Shown: one piece after another, positions 51,015-60,701 of the stretch
Numbering within the stretch: position 1 is the stretch's first letter
How the letters are laid out: each line of letters opens with the position of its first letter
Assembly (NCBI GenBank): GCA_016650295.1
Contig: JAENWA010000036.1
Span: 1-64,000, forward strand
Direction of reading: 5' to 3'
DNA length: 64,000 nt
From: Desulfuromonadales bacterium
GTDB taxonomy: Bacteria > Desulfobacterota > Desulfuromonadia > Geobacterales > Pseudopelobacteraceae
Program-made: the position numbers and the translations under genes
Notes under the pieces: generated by a model
Databases searched by the model: none
What the model saw: only the letters and a program-made list of their open reading frames with translations
Told to the model about the DNA's origin: nothing

Positions 51015-54000
51015 ATGAACACATTGGACATTTTATGCAGGGAGTTGGATTTTCAAGGCGGCTGCCTTTTGCCCGCCACGGACTCTCCTTGTGCGTGCAA
51101 ACCGGATGACTGGTTGGAGAAAGGAGAGTGGCTTGCCGCTGCAAAACGTGCAGGAGCTGAGAAACTTTTCTTTGTTGATAACAATCCCGTGGCTGTCTTC
51201 GCCGAATGTGGAGCCGAGATTGTCAATAAAATAAGGGCATTCAACAAGGTGTGGTGCCTTGCCCGCCCTCGTCTATTTTTTCTTGCTTCAGAGGGTGAAA
51301 TCACCGTCTATGACTTGGCTCAAAGGCCGGTCAATGAAAACGACGCAGACGACTGGAAAAATCTCAAAAACCTGGAGACCCTGAAAAATATTCGGGAAGC
51401 GGCAACAAAGTTGGGGCCGTTTCACCGTGACAACATCGAATCCGGTCGCCTGTTCGGAGAAATACATTTCGGGGATCTGAAGAATCGTGCGGACCAGGCC
51501 CTTATTCGTGACCTGAAGACCGTTCGTAGGGAATTGATAAACGCCGGTTTGTCAGGGGAACATGTACGTTTTGCCCACGCTCTTATCGGCAGATCCATCT
51601 TTATCCGTTACCTGGAAGACCGCGGAGTTTTGACGGAAAAGTATTTCAGGAATATTGCCGCGCAAAAGACCGGATGGACCGAACTGCTTCGTTTTACTGA
51701 TAGCGGTACGGGCATTGACTTTGCAACTCACCGGAGCTTCTATCCAAGAATTCTCGCAAACAAAGAATTTACGTATGCACTGTACAAGCGGCTTGCCCGC
51801 GATTTCAACGGCGATATGTTTCCGGAAGATGCAAGTGAAGAAGGGATTGTTTCCCAAGACCACCTGTCATTGATACAAAATCTCCTTTATGGTGATACGG
51901 ATAAAAACAGGAAACTTTTCTTCTACTCATATAAGTTCGACATCATTCCTTTAGATCTTATCAGTTCAATTTACGAAGAGTTCTATCACAGCTCTGCCCC
52001 AACAGTTGACAAGAAGAGCATGGCCCGACAGGATGGCGCATTTTACACTCCCCCGGTCCTGGCCGAGTTCGTCCTCTCCCGTGTACTTACTTCCAAAATT
52101 CTGGCGAAAAAACCGCGTGTACTCGATCCGGCCTGCGGTTCCGGCATCTTCCTGGTCGAGGCGTTTCGACGGATCGTCCGGCATCATTGGCGGGAGGCAC
52201 GGGAAGTTCCCACCTTTGACGTTCTGAAGACAATTCTCAGGGATCAGATAGCCGGTATCGAGGTTAACAAGGAAGCGGCACGGGTCGCGGCTTTCAGCCT
52301 GTATCTTTCCATGCTTCATTATCTTGATCCTCCTGCCATAGATCAACAGATCAGACTCGGGAATAAATTGCCAAATCTGGTTGCGTCTGATAGCCGCTCA
52401 TCGAACCATTTCCACTGCATACTTCCTCAAAATACCTTTGATACCGGCCTGATTGAGGCAAATCCACTTTGGAAAGAGCGCTTCGGTCCCGGCTGTGCCG
52501 ATGTGGTAGTGGGCAATCCGCCATGGGGTGATCCTGGCAAAAAGGCGGATGAGGCGACAAAGGCCAGGCAAGCTGTGATGCTTGACTGGTGTAAAGCCAA
52601 CAATAAGCCCATTGGAGATAATGAACCGTCGCAGGCCTTTCTTTGGCGGGCCAACGAGCTTGTCAAGGACAATGGGAATGTCGGCTTATTAATTTCAGCC
52701 GGTGCGCTGTTCAAAATCAACCGCACATCTAAAGAATTCAGGGATAAATGCTTTAAGGAATTAAATATTAAAGAGGTCTACAACTTTGCACACGTCAGAG
52801 AATACTTCTTCAAAGGGGCGATTTCACCGTTTGTCTTGATGTTAAGCGAGAAAACAGCAGAAGCGTCAGGTCCAATCTCATACTGGTCTGCAAGAGAATC
52901 AAATTCTCTGGAGGCGACACAAGCCATTCTGTTTTCGAAATACGATCATGCATATCTTAGAGATTTATGCGTGACTGATCACAAGGTGTGGAAAGCCCTC
53001 TGGTGGGGTAATGAAAAAGATATTGACCTGTTATCATCGGTATCAGAGCGCAAACACCTTGTTGATTTCGTTGATAGATCTTCATGTGGGCGGGGATTTG
53101 AGACGCATGGAAACAAAGATGCATCAGACATAAGCATGTTTCAGAGTCTACCTCACGATCAATTCACAAAATATGACAGTTTTGACTTCGATAAATTTGA
53201 AGATCCACCGAGCACTATATATAGGCTTGGTAATCTGAAATTATATACGGGAAAAAGAATATTAATTCAGCGTGGAATACGAGAACGATATGTTGATAAA
53301 GGCCAGATTATAAGCAGGTTTGAAGACGAAGACTTCTGTTTCAGTGAATTACTTTATGGATTAGTTTTGAAGGATAACTGCGACCAACAATACAAATTGA
53401 TATTGGGAGTCCTCTGGTCATCGCTGGCAAGATATTATTTTTTCATGACCTCCGGTACCTGGATGCCGTGGCATCCCAAAATTCATTTAGACGATATTCT
53501 TGGTTTGCCGATCAGCTATTGCAAAACGGATAATAATGTGGATCGGGTTATTGCCGTGGTTAATAAACTACGCGACTATCATCCCCCAAAATGGGATCTG
53601 CTTCACCCTACAGGTATCCCAGAAGAAGAGATCGAAGCTCAACGCAGGCAGTGGGAAGCCGAGCTGGATGAGGCGATTTTCGAGCTCTACAGGCTTAATG
53701 ATGAAGAAAGAGATTTGATAAGGGACTGCTGCGAGGTAACTCTGCCGTTTTTCTACAAGCCGTTTAGCAGCGTTGGGGTTACGCCGGCTGTCAAAGGAAG
53801 TGATCTATCCTGGATTGAGACTTATGCCAGGATTTTTGGCCGACGATGGAATGCTTATCTGGCAGAAGGTCAGGAAATGCGTGCCGACGTTCATGTGGGC
53901 GCACATGGGAACATGCTTGCTGTCGAGTTTTATCCCGCCGACAAGAATGACCCATGGGAGCTGAAACCAAAAGACGATTCCTGGAGCCGTATCCTTGAAC

Positions 54001-54206
54001 AGATTGGGGATAAACTGCCTCAGCCGATGGGGACATCACGGATTCTGCTCGATGGCTTGGTGCACGTTATTTCCAATGACGGGATTATCATCATAAAGCG
54101 GAACGAAAAACGTTTCTGGTCCCGCACACTCGCACGTGAAGACGCGGATGCAACCTTATGTAAGCGCATGATTGACACCATGCCCGACAAGCGAGGGCTT
54201 TGTTAG
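51015..54206 (+). CDS. Large N6-adenine DNA methyltransferase, system B
   Basis: 1063 residues from ATG 51015. Motif I LDPACGSGIFLV (about 369-381) and motif IV NPPW (501-504) define a gamma-type N6-adenine methyltransferase. The N-terminal domain (AEKLFFVDNNPVAVFAECG, about residues 45-65) resembles the degenerate nuclease-like domain of the first system. The stretch FDIIPLDLISSIYEEFYHS aligns with FDAIPIEFISSIYETFVGK in system A, showing common origin, although the C-terminal recognition half differs. It overlaps a PD-(D/E)XK gene by one base, giving a two-gene restriction-modification-like unit. Confidence 0.87.
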   Translation: MNTLDILCRELDFQGGCLLPATDSPCACKPDDWLEKGEWLAAAKRAGAEKLFFVDNNPVAVFAECGAEIVNKIRAFNKVWCLARPRLFFLASEGEITVYDLAQRPVNENDADDWKNLKNLETLKNIREAATKLGPFHRDNIESGRLFGEIHFGDLKNRADQALIRDLKTVRRELINAGLSGEHVRFAHALIGRSIFIRYLEDRGVLTEKYFRNIAAQKTGWTELLRFTDSGTGIDFATHRSFYPRILANKEFTYALYKRLARDFNGDMFPEDASEEGIVSQDHLSLIQNLLYGDTDKNRKLFFYSYKFDIIPLDLISSIYEEFYHSSAPTVDKKSMARQDGAFYTPPVLAEFVLSRVLTSKILAKKPRVLDPACGSGIFLVEAFRRIVRHHWREAREVPTFDVLKTILRDQIAGIEVNKEAARVAAFSLYLSMLHYLDPPAIDQQIRLGNKLPNLVASDSRSSNHFHCILPQNTFDTGLIEANPLWKERFGPGCADVVVGNPPWGDPGKKADEATKARQAVMLDWCKANNKPIGDNEPSQAFLWRANELVKDNGNVGLLISAGALFKINRTSKEFRDKCFKELNIKEVYNFAHVREYFFKGAISPFVLMLSEKTAEASGPISYWSARESNSLEATQAILFSKYDHAYLRDLCVTDHKVWKALWWGNEKDIDLLSSVSERKHLVDFVDRSSCGRGFETHGNKDASDISMFQSLPHDQFTKYDSFDFDKFEDPPSTIYRLGNLKLYTGKRILIQRGIRERYVDKGQIISRFEDEDFCFSELLYGLVLKDNCDQQYKLILGVLWSSLARYYFFMTSGTWMPWHPKIHLDDILGLPISYCKTDNNVDRVIAVVNKLRDYHPPKWDLLHPTGIPEEEIEAQRRQWEAELDEAIFELYRLNDEERDLIRDCCEVTLPFFYKPFSSVGVTPAVKGSDLSWIETYARIFGRRWNAYLAEGQEMRADVHVGAHGNMLAVEFYPADKNDPWELKPKDDSWSRILEQIGDKLPQPMGTSRILLDGLVHVISNDGIIIIKRNEKRFWSRTLAREDADATLCKRMIDTMPDKRGLC

Positions 54207-54889
54207 TGGCACGACATCTCCTCTCCTCTTTTACTGATTTATGGATGCAGCATGAGCGGCTTTATCTGGAGGTATTTTCAGCAGCGCTCTTAAAGCTTGC
54301 AGAGCAAGTACCATCCTTGGCCAATGAAGATGCCATTTCGGAAGAATTGTGTGTTTTACTGAATCAGGTTTGCTTTGAAATGGGAAAATATCGAAACGTT
54401 GAGGTAAGAGTACCGGTCTGGGAGCGCCCGATTCAGCCTGTTGTCTGGGAAGAACTCAAAGGGGGCAAGATTAGAAAGCGACCGGATTTTTGCTGTAGCT
54501 GTCTGAACCGCTTTGCATTGTCAGCCGAAGAGCATGAAATATCCCTTCACATAGAATGCAAGCAACTTGGAGAACCAACCAGCAGTTCGTGGGTATTGAA
54601 CGAGAACTATGTCAAGAATGGGATCAAGCGCTTCGACTCAGCAACCCATGAATACGGCAAACGTGCGCCGTCAGGTCTAATAATAGGTTATCTCGTCAAC
54701 ATGACCCCGGAAACCGTGCTTGCCGAGGTGAGCGGCCATCAGAAGAAACATCTGCCGGACAATCCTGATATCGAATTTGAATTTAGAGGCGGAAAGCTGT
54801 TTACGTCACGCCATTCATTAACGAGGAAATATGTTATTCCTGAACGTTTCGACCTCGTTCATCTATGGGCGGATTTGAGAATATCGTAG
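54206..54889 (+). CDS. PD-(D/E)XK nuclease partner of methyltransferase B
   Basis: 227 residues from GTG 54206 (GAGGG eight bases upstream), overlapping the methyltransferase stop. The catalytic signature is complete: Asp94 (KRPDFCCSC), then Glu117-Cys-Lys119 (HIECKQLGEP) with the supporting helix. Restriction of unmethylated DNA is the most likely function. It corresponds in position to the nuclease gene of system A but shares little sequence with it. Confidence 0.7.
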   Translation: MARHLLSSFTDLWMQHERLYLEVFSAALLKLAEQVPSLANEDAISEELCVLLNQVCFEMGKYRNVEVRVPVWERPIQPVVWEELKGGKIRKRPDFCCSCLNRFALSAEEHEISLHIECKQLGEPTSSSWVLNENYVKNGIKRFDSATHEYGKRAPSGLIIGYLVNMTPETVLAEVSGHQKKHLPDNPDIEFEFRGGKLFTSRHSLTRKYVIPERFDLVHLWADLRIS

Positions 54890-55048
54890 GTTCAGCTTTT
54901 CATTGTGAAAGAGAAACACCATGATTCCACCAGACCAGCAGATTTTCCCTACTCAGACAACATATTTAAATCGCTAAAGACAGAGCTCGAAAATATTTAC
55001 AAAGAGCTCAACGATTGAAGAGGGTTACTGACTATCAACGGATCACAA

Positions 55049-56149
55049 GTGTGCAATTCCTCCAGCCTCTATTTCACACCAACCCGTGACGCCACATCAG
55101 CCGCGCGTTCCCTAGAACAACTCCTGCGTCGCCCGGCCCCGGCCATGTTCCAGGGTGCCATCCGTCGCCTGCACGACCGCTCCACTATCTACGCCACCAC
55201 CTGCCCCGCTCCACTTCCCGCACTCGGCCTGATCGTCACTCCGGAAATTCGCTGCCAGAGCGAGTTGTACCTGCCGATTGCCGAGATAACGGTAATCTTT
55301 AACCGCCTGTACCGCCTTGCCCTGACCTATCCCCCGATCCTCTCCAGTACCCCGTTTTACCATGCCTTAAGCTGGGCCGATGTTGCCGTTGCCCTGCCGC
55401 CGCGCTTCCAATTCACCGCAAATCCGGCCCGGCTGCTGGATGCGCTACTGGCAAACCGCGCCCTGTTGGTGGAATTTCTCATTGCCTCATTTTTGCCACG
55501 CCGCTTTTACGGAGGGCTTATGCGTTATCCCCTACAGGAGGCATTCATCCGGGAGTGGTTGGCCACCCTCCCCCTGTCTCACTCCCATCAACGGAGGGGA
55601 CAAAAAAGGTTGCGCTGCCTGGATGCGGCCAGCGGAGATGGCGCAGGCAGCTACGGGGTGGCGCGACTGCTGTTGGAGCTGGGCTGGGCTCCGGACAGGT
55701 TCGAGATTGAAGGGTGGACGCTGGAACCGCTGGAGGCCTGGGCCGCCGCCCATGCCGCCTTTCCCCATGACCCGCAGCGCGAAGGGGTCTTCAGACGCTG
55801 GGCTGAACCTGTCTTTGAACAGGAGGCGCACACATCGCTTACCTTCCGGACCGTGGATCTGGGCCAAGCCCTCCCGAGTCAGCAACATCCGGCTGTTCGC
55901 CTCGATTTTGATCTGATTATCTGCAACGGTCTGCTGGGGGGACCGATTGTCAATCGCCCGGACGAGTTGCGCCGTATTGTGTCGCAACTTGTAGAGCTGC
56001 TGGCGCCGGGCGGGCTTCTGCTGGCGGCGGACCATTTTCACGGCGGCTGGAAACAGCAATGCCCGCAGAAGGAGCTGCGGGTATTATTTGAAATGAACGG
56101 ACTAAAGATCATTGAAGCGGAAGAAGGGCTTGCCGCGCAAAAATCCTGA
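55049..56149 (+). CDS. CheR-like SAM-dependent methyltransferase
   Basis: 366 residues. The SAM-binding motif I CLDAASGDGAGSYGVARLL (about 190-208) is followed by IEGWTLEPLEAWAAAHAAF and LDFDLIICNGLLGG, as in CheR-type methyltransferases. The N-terminal ~150 residues lack a recognised domain. No chemotaxis genes are near, so the substrate is unknown. GTG 55049 is a weak start; no clear binding site. The gap 54890-55048 holds nothing supportable. Confidence 0.7.
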   Translation: MCNSSSLYFTPTRDATSAARSLEQLLRRPAPAMFQGAIRRLHDRSTIYATTCPAPLPALGLIVTPEIRCQSELYLPIAEITVIFNRLYRLALTYPPILSSTPFYHALSWADVAVALPPRFQFTANPARLLDALLANRALLVEFLIASFLPRRFYGGLMRYPLQEAFIREWLATLPLSHSHQRRGQKRLRCLDAASGDGAGSYGVARLLLELGWAPDRFEIEGWTLEPLEAWAAAHAAFPHDPQREGVFRRWAEPVFEQEAHTSLTFRTVDLGQALPSQQHPAVRLDFDLIICNGLLGGPIVNRPDELRRIVSQLVELLAPGGLLLAADHFHGGWKQQCPQKELRVLFEMNGLKIIEAEEGLAAQKS

Positions 56150-56186
56150 CCCTTTTTATCCCTTTATTGGCAAACGTCATTACCGG

Positions 56187-56534
56187 CTATTTTTTGCTCG
56201 GATCATGGCTGTAACGGATGACAGTGGCCTTTTCCAGGGTGATCATGCCGCCGCCCATCATCTCGTCGATGCGTGGCATGATGGCGTTGATCTTCTCCTG
56301 GGTATCGACCACCTCGACGATCAGGGGCAGATCGGCCGAGAGATCCAGGAGCTTCTGGGTATGATAGACGCTGTGAGCACCGAAGCCGCTCACACCCCGT
56401 AGGACGGTGGCTCCGGCAAAGCCTTCTTTGCGCAGCAACTCCACCAGAACTTCGTAGAGCGGCTTGTGTCCGAATCGGTCGCTCTCCCCGATGAATATCC
56501 GCATCAGTACATTCTCGCCCGTCAGTTTGCTCAT
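56187..56534 (-). CDS. DUF190 protein
   Basis: 115 residues, GlnB-like alpha/beta fold family (MRIFIGESDRFGHKPLYEVLVELLRKEGFAGATVLRGVSGFG, in parts; PLIVEVVDTQEKI). DUF190 genes are common neighbours of crcB and thought to assist fluoride export. AAGGAGGAG lies before ATG 56534. It follows crcB by 11 bases in one operon controlled by a fluoride riboswitch. Confidence 0.92.
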   Translation of the reverse strand: MSKLTGENVLMRIFIGESDRFGHKPLYEVLVELLRKEGFAGATVLRGVSGFGAHSVYHTQKLLDLSADLPLIVEVVDTQEKINAIMPRIDEMMGGGMITLEKATVIRYSHDPSKK

Positions 56535-56545
56535 GATCTCCTCCT

Positions 56546-56923
56546 TTATGAAATCGTACGAATGGTAATAATTCCCAGCCAGGTGAACAGCAGGCAGACC
56601 GCTACACTTGCCAGGACATTGGCGAAAGCCACGGTAAATTGACCATCCTCCAGCAACGTGAAGGTCTCGTAGCTGAAGGTGGAGAAGGTCGTCAGCCCGC
56701 CCATGAAGCCGACCGTCAGCCCGATCCGTAGCGTGTCCGGTATGGCGGTGCTGCGCAGGCTCAGCTCCATGATCAGTCCAATGAAATAGGCGCCGATGAC
56801 GTTGACGGCGAAGGTGCCGTAGGGGAAGGCGCGGCCCAGAATACTGTAGACCCATCCCGAGAGATAGTAGCGGGTGAGTCCCCCGCCGGCGCAGAAAAAC
56901 GCGATTGTGGCTGCTGTCTTCAT
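56546..56923 (-). CDS. crcB: Fluoride channel CrcB/Fluc
   Basis: 125 residues with four membrane helices. GAYFIGLIMEL, the GFMGGLTTFSTFSYE motif (about 73-87, with the pore-lining Phe/Thr/Ser residues) and the N-terminal GGGLTRYYLS identify it. The dual-topology channel exports fluoride. It is the first gene behind a fluoride riboswitch and is followed by DUF190. Confidence 0.96.
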   Translation of the reverse strand: MKTAATIAFFCAGGGLTRYYLSGWVYSILGRAFPYGTFAVNVIGAYFIGLIMELSLRSTAIPDTLRIGLTVGFMGGLTTFSTFSYETFTLLEDGQFTVAFANVLASVAVCLLFTWLGIITIRTIS

Positions 56924-57100
56924 CGGTAAGTTTCTCCTTGCCGGATTATAGCGATTTTTCGGTTAATGTCACCCCATTGTTCTACATCCAGCCGCATCAG
57001 TGCAGCCAGTACAATCGCTGCCACGTAGACAAAACCGGCGCTCCGGATCACGACCTTACAAGCTGGAACCATTTCAAATTTTTAAAAATACGTGGCTGAT

Positions 57101-57178
57101 AAAAAAAGACCCCTACCTCGAATTTGAAGTAGGAGTCATTAGCTTTTGAAAGCGGTTCTGGCGAACTCCATCGCCGTT
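57101..57178 (-). promoter_or_regulatory. Fluoride riboswitch with overlapping terminator
   Basis: On the minus strand the aptamer reads ACGGCGATGGAGTTCGCC (57178-57161), then AGAACCGCTTTC, then AAAAGC (hairpin 57153-57142), then TAATGACTCCTAC (57141-57129). This matches the crcB-motif (fluoride) consensus closely. The 3' part, GACTCCTAC (57137-57129), can instead pair with GTAGGGGTC (57116-57108), followed by seven Ts. Fluoride binding should therefore prevent termination. It controls the crcB-DUF190 operon 178 bases downstream. Confidence 0.93.
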
Positions 57179-57264
57179 GAAGGTACGTAGTAATAAACGC
57201 TATTGCGCCTCTGCAGTCAAACGCATTTCCTTGCCATGCGTTGAAATGGCATGCAGCCCATTAA

Positions 57265-58248
57265 TCAGAACCTGATCAGTAATCCTCCCCAGGTCAGCCC
57301 GCCGCCAAAACCCATGGCCAGCACCAGGTTGCCCGGCTTGATGGTGCCGTTGCGCAGGTTTTCGTCAAGCACCAGCGCAACGGAAGCGGCCGAGGTGTTG
57401 CCGCAGCGGTCGAGGTTGAGCAGGAAGCGTTCCTTGGGGAAATTGCTCTTCTTGGAGATAAAGTCGATCATGCGCACATTGGCCTGGTGCGGAATGATGT
57501 AATCCAGGTCAGCCGGGGTGATGCCGGCTTTTGTACAGAGTGTGTTGATGATGTCGGGAATGACGTCGGTGGCAAAGATGTACACCTGTTTGCCCGCCAT
57601 CTGGAAAAAAATCTCGCGGGCCTCGATCGACTCGGGGGTGACCGGTTTGCGGGAACCTGACGAAGGCACCTGGATCAACGGCCAGCCCTTGCCGTCACTG
57701 CGCATATAGGTGTGCTGAACCCCGATCTTTTCATCCCCGCCACTGCTCAGGATGGCTGCGCCGGCGCCGTCTCCGAAGAGCGGACAGCTGTTCTTGTCGT
57801 TAAAGTCGAGGATCTTCGAGTAGGTATCGGCGCCGATGGCCATGACTGTCTTGTATTTGCCGCATTTGATAAAGTTGTCGGCAATTTCCAGTGCATAGAC
57901 AAAACTGGAACAGACCGCGTTGACGTCGAAGGCGAAGGCGTTCTTTGCGCCGATGTTCTCCTGTACGATACATGCGGTTGATGGCAGGCTCATATCGGGG
58001 GTGGAGGTGCCGATAATGATGCAGTCGATATCGGCTGCTGAAATACCGGCGGCTTGCAGTGCGTTCTGTGCCGCAATGGTAGCCAGGTCGGAGGTGGCCT
58101 GATCGGCATGGGCAAATCGCCGCTCGCGGATACCGGTGCGGGTAAAGATCCACTCGTCGGCATTTTCGACCAGATAATCAAAATGACTGTTGGGTATAAC
58201 CCGGTCCGGCAGGCATGATCCGCTGCCGATGATTTTTGAAACGATCAT
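57265..58248 (-). CDS. fabH: 3-oxoacyl-ACP synthase III
   Basis: 327 residues. The catalytic triad is Cys113 (NAVCSSF), His254 (PHQAN) and Asn284 (RCGNTSAAS), and the C-terminus GGLTWGGLLIRF is typical. FabH condenses acetyl-CoA with malonyl-ACP to start fatty-acid synthesis. It stands alone here rather than in a fab cluster, so it may be an additional copy. The 243-base gap upstream (58249-58491) holds no gene. Confidence 0.95.
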   Translation of the reverse strand: MIVSKIIGSGSCLPDRVIPNSHFDYLVENADEWIFTRTGIRERRFAHADQATSDLATIAAQNALQAAGISAADIDCIIIGTSTPDMSLPSTACIVQENIGAKNAFAFDVNAVCSSFVYALEIADNFIKCGKYKTVMAIGADTYSKILDFNDKNSCPLFGDGAGAAILSSGGDEKIGVQHTYMRSDGKGWPLIQVPSSGSRKPVTPESIEAREIFFQMAGKQVYIFATDVIPDIINTLCTKAGITPADLDYIIPHQANVRMIDFISKKSNFPKERFLLNLDRCGNTSAASVALVLDENLRNGTIKPGNLVLAMGFGGGLTWGGLLIRF

Positions 58249-58491
58249 TGTCTTCCCCGATTCCCTTTCGTACAGAACAGCGTGATTTCAGTAAGAATAA
58301 AGATTTTTAGTTATCTCACAAAGTAACGTTGTTTGTCAATTGGAATGCAGTGACATGGAGTCCCGTTGGCGGTTCAGATGTCAGTTGCATATCCGATCAG
58401 ACCATCGTTCATGGGAATATTGAATTCAATCTGGCTGCGACGCTCTGTGTGCGGGCAGAATATGCAGTTTTGCCGCTTTTAACGGATTGAT

Positions 58492-59214
58492 TCAGGAAGG
58501 ATTTCCGGCTGGTTTCGGTGCGGGACGCAGAAAAACTACAAAGGCTCCGCTGCCGCCCATTTCCCGAGGGGCCGGGGAAAACTCGACCACCAGTTCTCTG
58601 CCCGCATCCCGCAACCAGGATGCTACCGCCTGCTGCAAAACAGGTTCAGCGGGCGAATGATACCCTTTTCCCGTAATGACAAGGGCCGCTGTTTGTCCTC
58701 GCAGGCAGGCGGTACGCAAAAAACGGGGCAGGGCGTCGAGCGCCTCATCCCGCGTCAATCCGTGCAGGTCCAGTTGATGATCCACGGTAACGATGCCCCG
58801 TTTCAGTTGGCGCAGGCGATTACCGGACAGCGGTTTCAGTTCGTCTTCATCGGGAAGGGTCTCGGAAAACTTGACTTCCAGCTTCATTCGTCCGATTTCC
58901 TCCAGAAAGAGGTCGGTTGCGGCCCTATCTTCCGGTGAAGGAAGCGGCGGCTGCTTTTTCAGCGTCTGGTGAGGAGGCGTTGCGCTGTCCTTGCCCAGTT
59001 TCTGCGCCGGGCTCTGCAGCCTTCTCACCCCGCCCATGGCCTGAAAAAAGAGCTCGGCACTGTCATCTTCGGGCAGGGGCTGCGCGGGTTCTGTTATTGG
59101 AGGCTCAACAGCCGGGGGCACAGACGAAGCCACCACCCCCTTCAGGCTGTTGAAAGGGGTGCTGCGGAACTGGGCAGGTTTGGGGGATGTGTCGGGACGT
59201 TTCTTTTTTGCCAT
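58492..59214 (-). CDS. Smr-domain protein
   Basis: 240 residues. A poorly conserved, proline-rich N-terminal half is followed by a C-terminal Smr (MutS2-type) domain (about 140-225), with DHQLDLHGLTRDEAL, VITGKGYHS and GGSGAFVVFLR. Smr domains bind or cut branched nucleic acid, and some act on stalled ribosomes. It overlaps the OmpA-family gene upstream by one base. Confidence 0.9.
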   Translation of the reverse strand: MAKKKRPDTSPKPAQFRSTPFNSLKGVVASSVPPAVEPPITEPAQPLPEDDSAELFFQAMGGVRRLQSPAQKLGKDSATPPHQTLKKQPPLPSPEDRAATDLFLEEIGRMKLEVKFSETLPDEDELKPLSGNRLRQLKRGIVTVDHQLDLHGLTRDEALDALPRFLRTACLRGQTAALVITGKGYHSPAEPVLQQAVASWLRDAGRELVVEFSPAPREMGGSGAFVVFLRPAPKPAGNPS

Positions 59215-60077
59215 CAGTCTTTGGCCACCAGGGTAATTTCTATACGGCGGTTTTTTGCACGACCTTCTTTGGAGCCATTGTCGGCTACCGGCTTATATTC
59301 GGCAAAAGCGGCTGCTGAAAGGTTGGCCGGGTCTATCCCCTGCTGCTGAAGATATCTGGCGACATTGATGGCTCTGGCGGCGGACAGTTCCCAGTTGCTG
59401 GGGAAGATGCGGGTAAGCGCACCGATTATCTGCACGTTATCGGTATGGCCCTCAATCCGGATGGCCTTGTCTTTGACACCTTTCAGAGTGTCAACCATCT
59501 TCATCAGGATTACCAGTCCGTCCTCCCTGACATCGGCCTTGCCGGAATCAAACAGAATGGCGGCTTCCATATTGACGGTCAGCTTGCCCTTCAGTTCGGA
59601 AATGGTCACCTGGCCCTTGGCAATTTCGCTCTTCATGTTCTGCAGCAACAGCTCATAGGTGCTGCTGACCTCCTTGACCTTTTCCTCCTTGACCTTCTGC
59701 AGGTCGGCTATGTCTTCCTTCAGCTTTCTGTTTTCACCTTCCAGATTGGCCACTTTCTGGCGCAGGTCGCTGATGTTCTGGGAGAGGGTGTCGGATTTGG
59801 CTTTCAACACCTGATCCAGGTCTTCCTTGTCTTTTGTAAGAGCCAGTTTTTCATTGGCCAAACCGGCAGCCTCACCCTGCAACGTCTCGAACTGCGCCTT
59901 GAGAGCGGTGTTGTCGGCGGTCAGTGCGGCGTATTTCTGCTTCAGGCTGCCAAGTTCTTTCGTCAGGCTGTCGGCCTCTTCGACCTTCTGGAGGTATCTG
60001 CTCTCGGCGACCAGGCAGCCGCTCAGGGAAAGAGTCAACAAACCGGTTACTGTCAGGTATGCAAGTCGTTTTATCAC
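59214..60077 (-). CDS. OmpA-family lipoprotein with coiled-coil stalk
   Basis: 287 residues. The lipobox LSLSGC puts the lipid on Cys21. A long coiled coil follows (about 35-165), then the OmpA peptidoglycan-binding domain with IEGHTDNV, NWELSAARAINVARYL and KNRRIEI. It links outer membrane and cell wall. The start is GTG 60077, chosen because AAGGAGG lies six bases upstream and it directly begins the signal peptide. It is translationally coupled to the Smr-domain gene. Confidence 0.92.
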   Translation of the reverse strand: MIKRLAYLTVTGLLTLSLSGCLVAESRYLQKVEEADSLTKELGSLKQKYAALTADNTALKAQFETLQGEAAGLANEKLALTKDKEDLDQVLKAKSDTLSQNISDLRQKVANLEGENRKLKEDIADLQKVKEEKVKEVSSTYELLLQNMKSEIAKGQVTISELKGKLTVNMEAAILFDSGKADVREDGLVILMKMVDTLKGVKDKAIRIEGHTDNVQIIGALTRIFPSNWELSAARAINVARYLQQQGIDPANLSAAAFAEYKPVADNGSKEGRAKNRRIEITLVAKD

Positions 60078-60227
60078 GGGGTTCCTCCTTGGCGGGGACA
60101 TGTGGATGAGGGCCGGCAACAGGTCGCCGGTCGGTATGAAAGCTGCCATGGAAACCTTGGGTTGCAGCAGGATAATGACGCATGTCTAATGACTGCTCCG
60201 GTTTTGAAGAGATCAGTTATCGGCATG

Positions 60228-60614
60228 TCAGACTCCCCCGGCTTTTTTCTGGAGGGAACTGAAGATCATGTTGAGTACCGCCTTCTGACGCGCCTCAAAC
60301 TTGTTGAGAACGGCCAGACAGGTACCCATCGGGCAGAGTTCGTGAAGAAAGTTGGCATCACGTCCCGATAGAATCACGATCCGGTTTTTATCCATTCCGG
60401 CCTGGGTGGCGAAACTCAACAGCTTCATGCCGTCCATGGAAGGCATCTCCAGGTCAATCAGCATCAGGTCGTAGCCGCCGGTCTTGATGCGTTGCAGGGC
60501 GGCGAGAGGGTTGTTGCAGATCTCCACGTGAAGCAGCGGAAAGGAATCCCGTATATAGGAGGCAAGAAACCCGGAAAAGGCCTTGTCATCATCGATTAGC
60601 AGTATTCGGCCCAT
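60228..60614 (-). CDS. Single-domain response regulator
   Basis: 128 residues comprising only a receiver domain. Acidic pocket Asp8-Asp10 (LLIDDDK), phospho-acceptor Asp54 (MLIDLEMPSMDG) and the conserved lysine (AVLNKFE) are present. No output domain is attached, so it probably passes phosphate on or acts by protein contact. It is near the PF04392 gene (binding protein) but no kinase is adjacent. Confidence 0.9.
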   Translation of the reverse strand: MGRILLIDDDKAFSGFLASYIRDSFPLLHVEICNNPLAALQRIKTGGYDLMLIDLEMPSMDGMKLLSFATQAGMDKNRIVILSGRDANFLHELCPMGTCLAVLNKFEARQKAVLNMIFSSLQKKAGGV

Positions 60615-60701
60615 AGGAAAATACTATAGCCGATTTTTTCCGTACCTTGAAGAAAAAAAGCTGGGAGGCGGGGGATGGATGAGATCGAGTGAATTGTGGA
60701 G

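Noticed and set aside
55112-56059. Long antisense frames under the CheR-like gene
   Set aside because: They share its coding region on the other strand and lack starts with binding sites and any motif.
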